Shown here piece after piece: positions 33,909 through 43,193 of a DNA stretch of 64,000 nucleotides; within the stretch, counting starts at the first letter, position 1; the number at the start of each line of letters is the position of its first letter. The translations under genes and the position numbers were made by a program. The notes beneath the pieces were generated by a model. It searched no databases and was not told the DNA's origin. It saw nothing but the letters and a program-made list of their open reading frames with translations. Origin of the DNA: Neisseriaceae bacterium HSC-16F19 (GTDB taxonomy: Bacteria > Pseudomonadota > Gammaproteobacteria > Burkholderiales > Neisseriaceae); assembly GCF_024171525.1 (NCBI RefSeq), contig NZ_JALJZY010000007.1, forward strand, positions 65,902-129,901, given 5' to 3'.

Positions 33909-36014
33909 ATGGCTCGCAAGACCCCGATTAACCTGTACCGCAATATCGGTATTTCTGCCCACATCGATGCGGGCAAAACCACCACGACCGAGCGTATTCT
34001 GTTCTATACCGGCCTGACCCACAAACTGGGCGAGGTACACGATGGTGCCGCCACCACCGACTACATGGAACAAGAGCAAGAGCGCGGTATTACCATTACT
34101 TCTGCTGCGGTAACCTCTTACTGGGCGGGTATGGCCAAGCAGTTCCCCGAGCACCGTTTCAACATCATCGACACCCCCGGACACGTGGACTTCACCGTAG
34201 AGGTGGAGCGTTCCATGCGCGTTCTGGACGGCGCGGTGATGGTGTACTGCGCGGTGGGCGGCGTACAGCCCCAGTCTGAAACCGTATGGCGCCAAGCCAA
34301 CAAATACCAGGTTCCGCGCCTGGCGTTTGTGAACAAAATGGACCGCCAGGGTGCCAACTTCTTCCGCGTGGTCGAGCAGATGAAAACCCGTCTGCGCGCC
34401 AACCCCGTACCCATCGTGATTCCGGTGGGCGCCGAAGAAAACTTCGAAGGCGTGGTTGACCTCTTGAAGATGAAAGCCATTATTTGGAACGAAGCCGACA
34501 AAGGCACCACTTTCGAATACGGCGACGTGCCTGCCGACCTGGTAGCCACCGCCGAAGAATGGCGCGCCAATATGGTTGAGGCCGCTGCCGAAGCCAGCGA
34601 AGAGCTGATGGACAAATACCTGGGCGGCGAAGAGCTGACCGAGGAAGAAATCGTCGGCGCCCTGCGCCAACGTACCCTGGCCGGTGAAATCCAGCCCATG
34701 CTGTGCGGCTCCGCCTTCAAAAACAAAGGCGTACAGCGCATGCTCGACGCCGTGGTGGAATTGCTGCCCGCGCCGACCGACATCCCGCCGGTACAAGGCA
34801 CCAAGCCCGATTCCGAAGATGCCGACAGCCGCGAAGCCACCGACGAAGCACCGTTTTCCGCCTTGGCCTTCAAGATGCTGAACGACAAATACGTGGGCAA
34901 CCTGACCTTTATCCGCGTGTATTCCGGCGTGGTGAAATCCGGTGATACCGTATTGAACTCCGTTAAAGGCACCCGCGAGCGTATCGGCCGTCTGGTACAG
35001 ATGACCGCCGCCGACCGTACCGAAATCGAAGAAGTGCGCGCCGGTGACATCGCCGCCGCCATCGGTCTGAAAGACGTGACCACCGGTGAAACCCTGTGTG
35101 CCGAAAGCGCCCCCATCATCCTGGAACGCATGGAATTCCCCGAGCCCGTGATTCACGTGGCCGTGGAGCCGAAAACCAAGGCCGACCAAGAGAAAATGGG
35201 TATCGCCCTGAACCGTCTGGCCAAGGAAGACCCGTCTTTCCGCGTGCGTACCGACGAAGAATCCGGCCAAACCATTATTTCCGGTATGGGCGAGTTGCAC
35301 CTGGAAATCATTGTTGACCGCATGAAGCGCGAATTCGGCGTGGAAGCCAACGTAGGCGCCCCGCAAGTGGCCTACCGCGAAACCATCCGCAAAGAAGTCG
35401 AATCCGAAGCCAAACACGTGAAACAGTCCGGCGGTAAAGGCCAGTACGGTCACGTTGTGATCAAAATGGAGCCGCTGGAACCCGGTGGCGAAGGCTACGA
35501 ATTTATCGACGAGATCAAAGGCGGCGTGATTCCGCGCGAATTTATCCCGTCTTGCGACAAAGGTATCCGCGACACCCTGCCCAACGGTATTGTGGCCGGT
35601 TACCCCGTGGTGGACGTACGCGTACGCCTGATCTTCGGTTCTTACCATGATGTGGACTCTTCGCAAATCGCGTTTGAGCTGGCCGCTTCCATGGCCTTCA
35701 AAGAGGGCATGAAAAAAGCCTCTCCGGTATTGCTGGAGCCGATCATGGCCGTAGAAGTGGAAACCCCGGAAGAGTATATGGGTGACGTGATGGGCGACCT
35801 GAACCGCCGCCGCGGCATCGTATTGGGTATGGACGACGACGGTATCGGCGGCAAGAAAGTCCGCGCCGAAGTACCGTTGGCAGAAATGTTCGGTTACTCC
35901 ACCGACCTGCGTTCCGCCACCCAAGGCCGCGCCACTTACTCCATGGAATTCACCAAGTATGCCGAAGCACCGGCACACGTGGCTGAAAAAGTAGTAGCAG
36001 ACCGCAAAGGCTAA
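33909..36014 (+). CDS. fusA: Elongation factor G
   Basis: GTPase that drives ribosomal translocation. 701 residues: G1 AHIDAGKT (about residues 18-25), G3 DTPGHVDF, G4 NKMD, then domains II-V, including MGELHLEIIVDRMKREFGV in domain III and the C-terminal GYSTDLRSATQGRATYSMEF. 18 bases after rpsG with a GAAAGG site. Very strong, biased codon use as expected for a highly expressed gene. Confidence 0.99.
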   Translation: MARKTPINLYRNIGISAHIDAGKTTTTERILFYTGLTHKLGEVHDGAATTDYMEQEQERGITITSAAVTSYWAGMAKQFPEHRFNIIDTPGHVDFTVEVERSMRVLDGAVMVYCAVGGVQPQSETVWRQANKYQVPRLAFVNKMDRQGANFFRVVEQMKTRLRANPVPIVIPVGAEENFEGVVDLLKMKAIIWNEADKGTTFEYGDVPADLVATAEEWRANMVEAAAEASEELMDKYLGGEELTEEEIVGALRQRTLAGEIQPMLCGSAFKNKGVQRMLDAVVELLPAPTDIPPVQGTKPDSEDADSREATDEAPFSALAFKMLNDKYVGNLTFIRVYSGVVKSGDTVLNSVKGTRERIGRLVQMTAADRTEIEEVRAGDIAAAIGLKDVTTGETLCAESAPIILERMEFPEPVIHVAVEPKTKADQEKMGIALNRLAKEDPSFRVRTDEESGQTIISGMGELHLEIIVDRMKREFGVEANVGAPQVAYRETIRKEVESEAKHVKQSGGKGQYGHVVIKMEPLEPGGEGYEFIDEIKGGVIPREFIPSCDKGIRDTLPNGIVAGYPVVDVRVRLIFGSYHDVDSSQIAFELAASMAFKEGMKKASPVLLEPIMAVEVETPEEYMGDVMGDLNRRRGIVLGMDDDGIGGKKVRAEVPLAEMFGYSTDLRSATQGRATYSMEFTKYAEAPAHVAEKVVADRKG

Positions 36015-36055
36015 CTTTGCAACTCATAGGGGCTGATGTATTAACACAGACCCAG

Positions 36056-36091
36056 GGCTGCCTGAAAAGGCAGAAACCGTTTCAGGCAGCC
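36056..36091. repeat. Inverted DUS pair between fusA and tuf
   Basis: GGCTGCCTGAAA, 12-base loop, TTTCAGGCAGCC, followed by TGTTGTTCTTT. A poor T-tract; may lower read-through from fusA into tuf. Confidence 0.65.
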
Positions 36092-36134
36092 TGTTGTTCT
36101 TTAATCGATCTTTATTATCTAAAGGAATTAGCTC

Positions 36135-37319
36135 ATGGCTAAGGAAAAATTTGAACGTAGCAAACCGCACGTAAACGTTGGCACCATCGGTCACGTTGAC
36201 CATGGTAAAACCACGCTGACCGCAGCACTGACCACCATTTTGGCCGAAAAATTCGGCGGTCAGGCCAAAGGTTATGACCAAATCGACAATGCCCCGGAAG
36301 AAAAAGCCCGCGGTATTACCATCAACACCTCCCACGTTGAATACGAAACCGAAACCCGCCACTACGCCCACGTAGACTGCCCGGGTCACGCCGACTATGT
36401 GAAAAACATGATTACCGGTGCGGCGCAAATGGACGGCGCCATCCTGGTATGTTCCGCTGCCGACGGCCCCATGCCGCAAACCCGCGAGCACATCCTCCTG
36501 GCCCGCCAAGTAGGCGTACCCTACATCATCGTATTCATGAACAAATGCGACATGGTAGACGATGCCGAACTGTTGGAACTGGTTGAGATGGAAATCCGCG
36601 ACCTCTTGTCCAGCTACGACTTCCCCGGCGACGACTGCCCCATCGTACAAGGTTCTGCCCTGCGCGCCCTGGAAGGCGACGCCGCTTACAAAGAAAAAAT
36701 CTTTGAACTGGCCGCCGCTCTGGACAGCTACATCCCCACTCCGGAACGTGCCGTAGACAAACCCTTCCTGTTGCCCATCGAAGACGTATTCTCCATTTCC
36801 GGCCGCGGTACCGTGGTCACCGGTCGTGTAGAGCGCGGCATCATCAACGTGGGTGACGAGATCGAAATCGTCGGCCTGAAAGCCACCCAAAAAACCACCT
36901 GTACCGGTGTGGAAATGTTCCGCAAACTGCTGGACCAAGGCCAAGCCGGTGACAACGTCGGCGTACTGCTGCGCGGTACCAAACGTGAAGAAGTCGAGCG
37001 CGGTCAGGTATTGGCCAAACCCGGCTCCATCACCCCGCACACCAAGTTCAAAGCCGAAGTGTACGTATTGAGCAAAGAAGAAGGTGGCCGTCACACGCCG
37101 TTCTTCGCCAACTACCGTCCGCAATTCTACTTCCGTACCACCGACGTCACCGGTGCCGTAACCTTGGAAGAAGGCGTGGAAATGGTAATGCCGGGTGAGA
37201 ACGTGACCATCACCGTAGAACTGATCGCCCCCATCGCCATGGAAGACGGTCTGCGTTTCGCGATTCGCGAAGGCGGCCGTACCGTAGGCGCCGGCGTGGT
37301 TTCTTCCATCATTGCTTAA
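36135..37319 (+). CDS. tuf: Elongation factor Tu
   Basis: Delivers aminoacyl-tRNA to the ribosome. 394 residues with G1 GHVDHGKT (about residues 19-26), the switch RGITINTSHVEYET, G3 DCPGHADY, G4 NKCD, and the conserved C-terminal RFAIREGGRTVGAGVV. AAAGGAATTA precedes the ATG. 120 bases after fusA, with a DUS hairpin in between. A second tuf copy, usual in Neisseriaceae, is not in this window. Confidence 0.99.
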   Translation: MAKEKFERSKPHVNVGTIGHVDHGKTTLTAALTTILAEKFGGQAKGYDQIDNAPEEKARGITINTSHVEYETETRHYAHVDCPGHADYVKNMITGAAQMDGAILVCSAADGPMPQTREHILLARQVGVPYIIVFMNKCDMVDDAELLELVEMEIRDLLSSYDFPGDDCPIVQGSALRALEGDAAYKEKIFELAAALDSYIPTPERAVDKPFLLPIEDVFSISGRGTVVTGRVERGIINVGDEIEIVGLKATQKTTCTGVEMFRKLLDQGQAGDNVGVLLRGTKREEVERGQVLAKPGSITPHTKFKAEVYVLSKEEGGRHTPFFANYRPQFYFRTTDVTGAVTLEEGVEMVMPGENVTITVELIAPIAMEDGLRFAIREGGRTVGAGVVSSIIA

Positions 37320-37337
37320 TCGGAAGGACACTGATTT

Positions 37338-37649
37338 ATGGCCAGCCAAAAAATCCGCATCCGTCTGAAAGCATACGACTACGCATTGATCGACCGTTCC
37401 GCCCAGGAAATCGTTGAAACCGCCAAGCGCACCGGTGCCGTGGTTAAAGGCCCGATTCCGCTGCCGACCAAAATCGAGCGTTTCAACATCCTGCGTTCAC
37501 CGCACGTGAACAAAACCTCGCGCGAACAGTTGGAAATCCGTACCCACCTGCGTCTGATGGACATCGTGGACTGGACCGACAAGACCACCGATGCCCTGAT
37601 GAAACTGGATCTGCCCGCCGGTGTGGATGTGGAAATCAAGGTACAGTAA
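37338..37649 (+). CDS. rpsJ: Ribosomal protein uS10
   Basis: 103-residue 30S protein, also NusE in antitermination complexes; MASQKIRIRLKAYDYALID at the start and LDLPAGVDVEIKVQ at the end. GGAAGGA lies 10 bases upstream. It follows tuf by 18 bases but is itself closed by a strong terminator at 37670 and followed by an unrelated convergent gene, so rplC and the rest of the S10 operon are elsewhere. Confidence 0.98.
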   Translation: MASQKIRIRLKAYDYALIDRSAQEIVETAKRTGAVVKGPIPLPTKIERFNILRSPHVNKTSREQLEIRTHLRLMDIVDWTDKTTDALMKLDLPAGVDVEIKVQ

Positions 37650-37669
37650 TTCAGGCTACCTGAAACAAA

Positions 37670-37701
37670 ACGGACAAGCTTTAGTGCTTGTCCGTTTTTT
37701 T
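37670..37701. terminator. Terminator after rpsJ
   Basis: ACGGACAAGC, 6-base loop, GCTTGTCCGT and seven T. An Eikenella-type DUS variant (AGGCTACCTGAA) lies just before it at 37653. A very similar hairpin ends the decarboxylase gene at 43194. Confidence 0.92.
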
Positions 37702-37734
37702 ATTGGGTGTACACAGGGCGGGCACAGCCGCATT

Positions 37735-38085
37735 TCAGCGCGTCAACTCAAAACTGTGCCCGATTAAATCCAGCACATCGTTTTCTTCCATTTCCGCCAG
37801 CAATAAAGTCAGCCAATGCTCCTTATTCATATGATAAGCCGGCAATATCCCGCGCCGGGTGCGTAACGGGCCCACCCATTCGGGGCGGGTTTTGATATTG
37901 GCAATCTCGCACATATCCGTACCCGGCAAACCCAGCTTGTCTGCGGGTACGCGTGCCAGCAGGCAAAACCATTTGCGGTTGTGCGGGTGGCGGAAGACGG
38001 CGTAATCGGGGAACTTCTGCCACGGATAATCCGGGTCCGGCCCATAGCGTTTGCGCAGGATGGCGGTCAGATGCTTGATATTCAT
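37735..38085 (-). CDS. MmcQ/YjbR-family protein
   Basis: A 116-residue protein of the YjbR (DUF419) cyclophilin-like DNA-binding family. Typical points are the YPWQKFPDYAVFRHPHNRKWFCLLARV stretch (given here in parts: YPWQKFPDYAVF, NRKWFCLLARV) and the C-terminal HWLTLLLAEMEENDVLDLI. Start at the ATG of MNIKHLTAIL (38083-38085); the longer frame would run into the LysR gene. Role unknown; family members are compact single-domain proteins. It converges on rpsJ. Confidence 0.85.
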   Translation of the reverse strand: MNIKHLTAILRKRYGPDPDYPWQKFPDYAVFRHPHNRKWFCLLARVPADKLGLPGTDMCEIANIKTRPEWVGPLRTRRGILPAYHMNKEHWLTLLLAEMEENDVLDLIGHSFELTR

Positions 38086-38095
38086 ATTTCGGCTT

Positions 38096-38998
38096 TCAGG
38101 CAGCCAGTAAAGACTGCAATTGCGACAACACCCATTCGATACGGGCATCGTTTTCCGGGCGGAACACCGCCATATGTTCCACCTGGTAGGCGGTTTCATC
38201 CGGCAGCAGGGCTGTGAGCGTGCCCTCATCCACCAAGGGGGCGGCATAATCACGGGGCAGAAAACCGATGTGGCTGCCGGCGAGGATAAACAGCAAAGTC
38301 ACTTCCATATGGTAGGCAGTGGCGGTGAGCTGCTGCGGATTGAGTTGGGAGAGGGACGGCGAGAGCAGATAGCCGCGCCGCACCCAAGCGTAATCCTGCT
38401 CCAGCTTGGCCACATTCAAGTCGGGATCGCGGGCGGCGGGGTGGTCGCGATGGCAGTAAATGCATTGCGTTTCCTGCAATACCGGATGGTAGCGCAGGTT
38501 TTTCAGCGGTTGGGCAAAATAGCCGATGCCCAAATCCATTTCGCGCGTGGCAATGGCGGTTTCGATTTCCTGCGGCGAACGGATGTCGGCCACCAGCTGT
38601 AAATCGGGGTGATGGCGGTAGGTTTGACGGATAAGCTCGGCCAGCACTGTGGTGAAGCGGTCGGGCATATGGTCGACCATGCACAGGCGCAATACGCCGG
38701 AGAGGCGCTTGCACTGCTGCTTGATGCCCTGCATGTCGTGGTGGAATTCCTGGGTGGCCTGCAACAGCCGCAAACAGGCGTGATAGAGCTGCTCGCCGGC
38801 GCGGGTGAGCTCGAAACCGCCGCGCCCGCGTTGGCACAGACTCATGCCCAAACTGGTTTCCAGATGGGCCAGATGGGTGCTGATGGCCGATTGCGACATA
38901 TTCAGCCGTGCCTGTGCGGCGCTGATGCCGCGGCACTCCACAATGGCCACAAAAGCCTGCAGGGCTTTGACATCGTGCTTCAACAAAATCTGCAACAT
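38096..38998 (-). CDS. LysR-type regulator, divergent from the guanidino island
   Basis: A 300-residue LysR protein: N-terminal winged helix-turn-helix (residues about 8-65, LQAFVAIVECRGISAAQARL, SQSAISTHLAHLET) and a periplasmic-binding-like effector domain. Start at MLQILLKHD (38996-38998), preceded by AAGGAA; 19 upstream in-frame codons exist. It is divergently placed 176 bases from the ureohydrolase gene, the classic layout for a LysR activator of that operon, so the effector may be a guanidino compound (inference). The stop lies in a DUS-like word. Confidence 0.9.
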   Translation of the reverse strand: MLQILLKHDVKALQAFVAIVECRGISAAQARLNMSQSAISTHLAHLETSLGMSLCQRGRGGFELTRAGEQLYHACLRLLQATQEFHHDMQGIKQQCKRLSGVLRLCMVDHMPDRFTTVLAELIRQTYRHHPDLQLVADIRSPQEIETAIATREMDLGIGYFAQPLKNLRYHPVLQETQCIYCHRDHPAARDPDLNVAKLEQDYAWVRRGYLLSPSLSQLNPQQLTATAYHMEVTLLFILAGSHIGFLPRDYAAPLVDEGTLTALLPDETAYQVEHMAVFRPENDARIEWVLSQLQSLLAA

Positions 38999-39174
38999 GG
39001 GTGTTCCTTCATCGTCCGTGTCGGCAAACATCTCAATTTCAGATACAAACATCAATACTTTGTAATAGAACCTTAAGCCAAAACACTTTAATTTAGAAAA
39101 AGCCGTTTTCAGGCTGCCTGAAAGCCCGCTTGTGTTTTGTGCGATTGTGTTTTGTATCTGTGAAGGAGATGAGC

Positions 39175-40122
39175 ATGTTCAACCAACCTTTGAGCGGCAA
39201 TGCCATGCCGCGTTGCGGCGGTATCGCCACCATGATGCGCCTGCCGTTTCAGACCGATGCCGCCGGGCTGGATGCCGCCTTTGTCGGCATTCCGTTCGAT
39301 ATCGGCACTTCCAACCGCACCGGCGCCCGTTTGGGGCCGCGCCAAATCCGCGACGAGTCGCGCATGCTGCGTCCGTATAACGTGGCCACTTTTGCCGCGC
39401 CGTTTGAAAGCCTGCAAGTGGCCGACATCGGTGATGTGCCCATCAATACCTTCAATCTGCTCAAAAGCATGGACATCATCGAGCGTCATTATACCGAGCA
39501 TATCCTTGCACACGACTGCATTCCGCTGACCCTGGGCGGCGACCACACCATCGTGCTGCCGATTTTGCGCGCGCTGGCCAAAAAACACGGCCCGGTGGGT
39601 TTGGTGCATGTGGATGCCCATGCCGACATCAACGATGAGATGTTCGGCGAAAAAATCGCCCACGGCACGCCGTTTCGCCGTGCGGTGGAAGAGGGTCTGC
39701 TCGATTGTCAGCGCGTGGTGCAAATCGGTCTGCGCGGCACCGGTTACAGTGCCGACGAATTCGACTGGTCGCGCGATCAGGGTTTCCGTGTCGTGCCGGC
39801 GGAAGAATGCTGGCACAAATCGCTGGTGCCGCTGATGGCGGAAATCCGCGAGCGCTTGGGTAGCGGCCCGGTGTACATCAGTTTCGACATCGACGGTATC
39901 GACCCCGCCTATGCGCCCGGCACCGGCACGGCCGAAATCGGCGGTCTGACTGTGCCGCAGGCATTGGAAATCATCCGCGGCCTGCGCGGCTGCCAAGTGG
40001 TGGGCGGCGATTTGGTGGAAGTGTCGCCGCCCTACGACCCTTTCGGCAACACTTCGGTGCTGGCGGCCAATCTGCTGTTTGAAATGCTGTGCGTGCTGCC
40101 GGGCGTGCGTTACGACCGCTGA
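39175..40122 (+). CDS. Guanidinobutyrase/agmatinase-family ureohydrolase
   Basis: Manganese enzyme that removes urea from a guanidino substrate. 315 residues with the metal ligands in GGDHTIVLP, HVDAHADIND and SFDIDGIDPAYAPGTGTAE. The N-terminus QPLSGNAMPRCGGIATMMRL closely recalls Pseudomonas guanidinobutyrase GbuA rather than SpeB agmatinase, and the next genes include a 2-ketoarginine decarboxylase, so 4-guanidinobutyrate is the best substrate guess. Start at 39175 with AAGGAG 6 bases upstream; another ATG is at 39169. First gene of a three-gene operon. Confidence 0.88.
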   Translation: MFNQPLSGNAMPRCGGIATMMRLPFQTDAAGLDAAFVGIPFDIGTSNRTGARLGPRQIRDESRMLRPYNVATFAAPFESLQVADIGDVPINTFNLLKSMDIIERHYTEHILAHDCIPLTLGGDHTIVLPILRALAKKHGPVGLVHVDAHADINDEMFGEKIAHGTPFRRAVEEGLLDCQRVVQIGLRGTGYSADEFDWSRDQGFRVVPAEECWHKSLVPLMAEIRERLGSGPVYISFDIDGIDPAYAPGTGTAEIGGLTVPQALEIIRGLRGCQVVGGDLVEVSPPYDPFGNTSVLAANLLFEMLCVLPGVRYDR

Positions 40123-40147
40123 ATAAAAATTCACAAAGGAGCCAACC

Positions 40148-41554
40148 ATGAAAATCGAACCGACCCAAGAACCGGTATTGGCCACCCAAACCGAGCCGGT
40201 ATTGACCGCCGCCGAGCGCGCGCGGGCCATGCGCAAGTTTATTGTGTTTTCCCTGATCGGCGTGCTGATGTTTCTCACGCCCTTGTATTGGGACAACAAA
40301 TGGACTATCGGCCTCGGTATTGTGGCCGACAGCGTGCGTGCGGTGGTGAAACCCTATCTGCCGATAACCGCGGTGTGCATTGTGGTGCTCTCCGCCGTGC
40401 TGAGTGTGGCGGTGGCGGTGCTGAAACCGCAATGGAGCCGACAAGATACCGCGTTTGCGGCCATTTTCCGGGTGAACTGGCTGTGGCTGCTGCTGCGGGT
40501 GCTGGGGGCGGTGTTTATTGTGATGATTTACACCCAAACCGGGCCGGAATGGGTCATCAGCGCCAATACCGGCGGGGTGATTTTGAACGACCTCAATCCG
40601 GTGCTGATTCCGTTTTTCTTCTTTGCCATGCTGTTGCTGCCGTTTCTGGTGGATTACGGCCTGATGGAATATGTGGGCACGCTGTTGCGCAAGCCTTTCC
40701 AGAAAATGTTCCGCCTGCCCGGCCGCGCCGCCATTGATGCCACGGCCTCCTGGCTCGGTTCCGGTACGGTGGGGGTGCTGATTACTTCGCAGCAATACGA
40801 AAAGGGCTTTTACAGCCAGCGTGAGGCGGCGGTGATTGCCACCAGCTTTTCATTGGCCTCGGTGGCTTTCAGCCTGCTGATTACCGACTTTATCGGTATT
40901 CCGCATTTGTTTGTGCCGTTTTATCTGACTGTGGTGCTGTCCGGCATTGCCGCTGCCTTTATCATGCCGCGCATTCCGCCCTTGAGCCGCAAAAAAGACC
41001 AATACCACCCCAAAAGCGGCAAACAAATCAGCGAAGACGCACAGGCTGAAGGCAGCGCCCATGCCCGGGCGGTGGAACAGGCGGTGCGCCGCGCCCACGC
41101 CATGCCCGGCTTCGGCAAGGTGACCGCCCACAGCTTTCAGGTGCTGGCCGATGTGTATCTGGGCCTGATGCCGGTGGTGTTCGCCATCGGTACTTTGGCC
41201 TTGGCGCTGTCGGAATACACCTCGCTGTTTACCGTGTTGTCCTATCCGATCGTACCGCTGTTGGAACTGTTGCGCATTCCCGAAGCCGCAGCGGCTGCCC
41301 CCGCCATGCTGGTGGGCTTTGCCGATATGTTCCTGCCCGCGGTGCTGGGCAAGGGCATAGAAAACGAAATGACCAAGTTTGTGATTGCCTGCGTGTCCAT
41401 GACCCAGGTGATTTACATGACCGAAGTCGGTGCGCTGATTCTGAAGGCACGTTTGGGCCTGAATATTCTGGAACTGTTTTTGATTTTCCTGCTGCGCACC
41501 CTGATTACCCTGCCCATTATTGTGCTGATGGCGCATTGGGTGGTATTTGCCTAA
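40148..41554 (+). CDS. YjiH-type membrane protein (nucleoside-recognition domain)
   Basis: A 468-residue integral membrane protein, about 10-11 helices, with the gate-like 'nucleoside recognition' repeats shared with YjiH and sporulation SpmA/B-type proteins: ATASWLGSGTVGVLITSQQY near residue 200 and MLVGFADMFLPAVLGKGIEN near 390. The middle loop (about 275-325) is basic and soluble. An AAAGGAG site precedes the ATG 25 bases after the ureohydrolase stop. Family members often accompany amino-acid or guanidino degradation genes; here it probably carries a substrate or product such as arginine, guanidinobutyrate or GABA. Substrate is inferred. Confidence 0.8.
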   Translation: MKIEPTQEPVLATQTEPVLTAAERARAMRKFIVFSLIGVLMFLTPLYWDNKWTIGLGIVADSVRAVVKPYLPITAVCIVVLSAVLSVAVAVLKPQWSRQDTAFAAIFRVNWLWLLLRVLGAVFIVMIYTQTGPEWVISANTGGVILNDLNPVLIPFFFFAMLLLPFLVDYGLMEYVGTLLRKPFQKMFRLPGRAAIDATASWLGSGTVGVLITSQQYEKGFYSQREAAVIATSFSLASVAFSLLITDFIGIPHLFVPFYLTVVLSGIAAAFIMPRIPPLSRKKDQYHPKSGKQISEDAQAEGSAHARAVEQAVRRAHAMPGFGKVTAHSFQVLADVYLGLMPVVFAIGTLALALSEYTSLFTVLSYPIVPLLELLRIPEAAAAAPAMLVGFADMFLPAVLGKGIENEMTKFVIACVSMTQVIYMTEVGALILKARLGLNILELFLIFLLRTLITLPIIVLMAHWVVFA

Positions 41555-41563
41555 GGAGTGCAT

Positions 41564-43177
41564 ATGAACAGGCTGCCTGAAAACCCGACTTGCGGTGAAG
41601 CACTGGTGCATCTGCTCGCCGCCTACGGTGTCGATACCGTCTTCGGCATACCCGGCGTGCACACGGTGGAGTTGTACCGCGGTCTGCCGCAAACCGGCAT
41701 CCGCCACATCACCCCGCGCCACGAGCAGGGCGCCGGCTTTATGGCCGACGGCTATGCCCGCGCCAGCGGCAAACCGGGGGTGTGCTTTGTCATCAGCGGG
41801 CCGGGCTTGACCAATATCCTTACCGCCATGGGCCAAGCCTATGCCGATTCAGTGCCCATGCTGGTGATTTCCAGCGTCAATCACAGCCACCAGCTCGGCC
41901 TCGGTGAAGGGCGGCTGCACGAATTGCCCGACCAGAGCGCCATGGCCGCCGGGGTGGCCGCGTTCAGCCATACTTTGCTGCGGCCGCAGGAGCTGCCGCA
42001 AGTACTGGCACGGGCATTCAGTATTTTCCACAGCGCACGGCCGCGGCCGGTGCACATCGAAATTCCCATCGATGTCATCACCGCCCCCGCAGGCTGCCTG
42101 AATTTGCAAGCCGCCGCCCTGCCGCCGCGCCCGGTGGTGGCGGACGCGGCATTGGCTGCTGCGGCGGCACGCATGCAGCAGGCCGAGCGCCCCTTGCTGC
42201 TCTTGGGCGGCGGCTGCATCGATGCCGACCCGGCAGCCGTGCGCGCCTTGGCCGAAGCCTGGGATGCGCCGGTGTGCAGCACCATCAACAGCAAAGGTCT
42301 GTTCCCGGCGGAGCATATGCTGAGTTTGGGTGCCAACCAGTCGCTGCCGCCGGTGCGTGCTCTGGCGGCTGAGGCCGATGTGGTGCTGGCCGTCGGCACC
42401 GAATTGGGCGAAACCGATTACGACGTGGTGTTTGACGGCGGTTTTGCACTCACCGGCGACATCATCCGCATCGACCTCGATGCCGAACAGCTGCACCGCA
42501 ACCACCGTGCCGCCCACGCCTTGGTGGGCGATGCTGCCGATGCCATCCGCCGTTTGGCCGCCTTGCTCACGCCGCAACAGCGCGGCGGTGCGGCTCGAGC
42601 GGCGGCGGTGCGGGCACAGCTGGATGCCGCTTGGCCGCCGGCCTGGCAGACACAGGCGGCGGCCTTGGCCGCGGTGCGCGCGGTGTGGCCGGATGTGGTG
42701 ATGGTGGGCGATTCCACCCAGCCGGTGTACAGCGGCAACCATTTGTACGCGCCGGGGCAGGTGCGCTCGTGGTTTAATGCTTCCACCGGCTACGGCACCC
42801 TGGGCTATGCCCTGCCTGCGGCCATCGGCGCCAAGCTGGCACGACCCGAACGGCCGGTGGTGGCGCTGGTGGGCGACGGCGGCCTGCAATTCACCCTGCC
42901 CGAACTGGCCTCCGCCGTGGAAGCCGGGGTGGGGCTGGTGGTGCTGTTGTGGAACAACCGCGGCTATGGCGAAATCAAGCGTTATATGCAGGCCGGAGGG
43001 CTGCCTGAAATCGGGGTTGATATTTATACGCCCGATTTTCAGCTGCTGGCTGCCGGATTTGGCTGTGATTACCGCCGCGCGGACGATGTGGCCGCCTTGC
43101 GCCAAGCCGTAGCGCACAGCGCCGCCGACCGCCCGACGGTGATCGAAATCCGCGACCCGGGTTTTCAGGCAGCCTGA
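41564..43177 (+). CDS. aruI: 5-guanidino-2-oxopentanoate decarboxylase (AruI-like)
   Basis: Thiamine-diphosphate enzyme of the acetolactate-synthase fold; AruI decarboxylates 2-ketoarginine to 4-guanidinobutyraldehyde in the arginine transaminase route. 537 residues: N-terminal GVDTVFGIPGVHTVELYRGL, catalytic Glu in PRHEQGAGFMADGYAR (about residue 53), central domain, then the ThDP/Mg motif VALVGDGGLQFTLPEL through WNNRGYGEI. Start at ATG 41564 with AAGGAG 5 bases before it; an earlier GTG is less likely. A perfect DUS forms codons 3-6 (RLPE). It ends in a DUS followed by a terminator at 43194. Confidence 0.85.
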   Translation: MNRLPENPTCGEALVHLLAAYGVDTVFGIPGVHTVELYRGLPQTGIRHITPRHEQGAGFMADGYARASGKPGVCFVISGPGLTNILTAMGQAYADSVPMLVISSVNHSHQLGLGEGRLHELPDQSAMAAGVAAFSHTLLRPQELPQVLARAFSIFHSARPRPVHIEIPIDVITAPAGCLNLQAAALPPRPVVADAALAAAAARMQQAERPLLLLGGGCIDADPAAVRALAEAWDAPVCSTINSKGLFPAEHMLSLGANQSLPPVRALAAEADVVLAVGTELGETDYDVVFDGGFALTGDIIRIDLDAEQLHRNHRAAHALVGDAADAIRRLAALLTPQQRGGAARAAAVRAQLDAAWPPAWQTQAAALAAVRAVWPDVVMVGDSTQPVYSGNHLYAPGQVRSWFNASTGYGTLGYALPAAIGAKLARPERPVVALVGDGGLQFTLPELASAVEAGVGLVVLLWNNRGYGEIKRYMQAGGLPEIGVDIYTPDFQLLAAGFGCDYRRADDVAALRQAVAHSAADRPTVIEIRDPGFQAA

Positions 43178-43193
43178 AGGGCAGACCCGATAC

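Noticed and set aside
33378..35978. Very long open frame (866 codons) on the minus strand opposite rpsG and fusA
   Set aside because: It mirrors the strongly biased codons of highly expressed genes on the other strand and shows no protein motif; the plus-strand genes are certain.
39175..40122. Ureohydrolase as arginase or SpeB agmatinase
   Set aside because: The N-terminal QPLSGNAMPR-type sequence and the linked 2-ketoarginine decarboxylase favour guanidinobutyrase, though agmatinase activity cannot be excluded from sequence alone.
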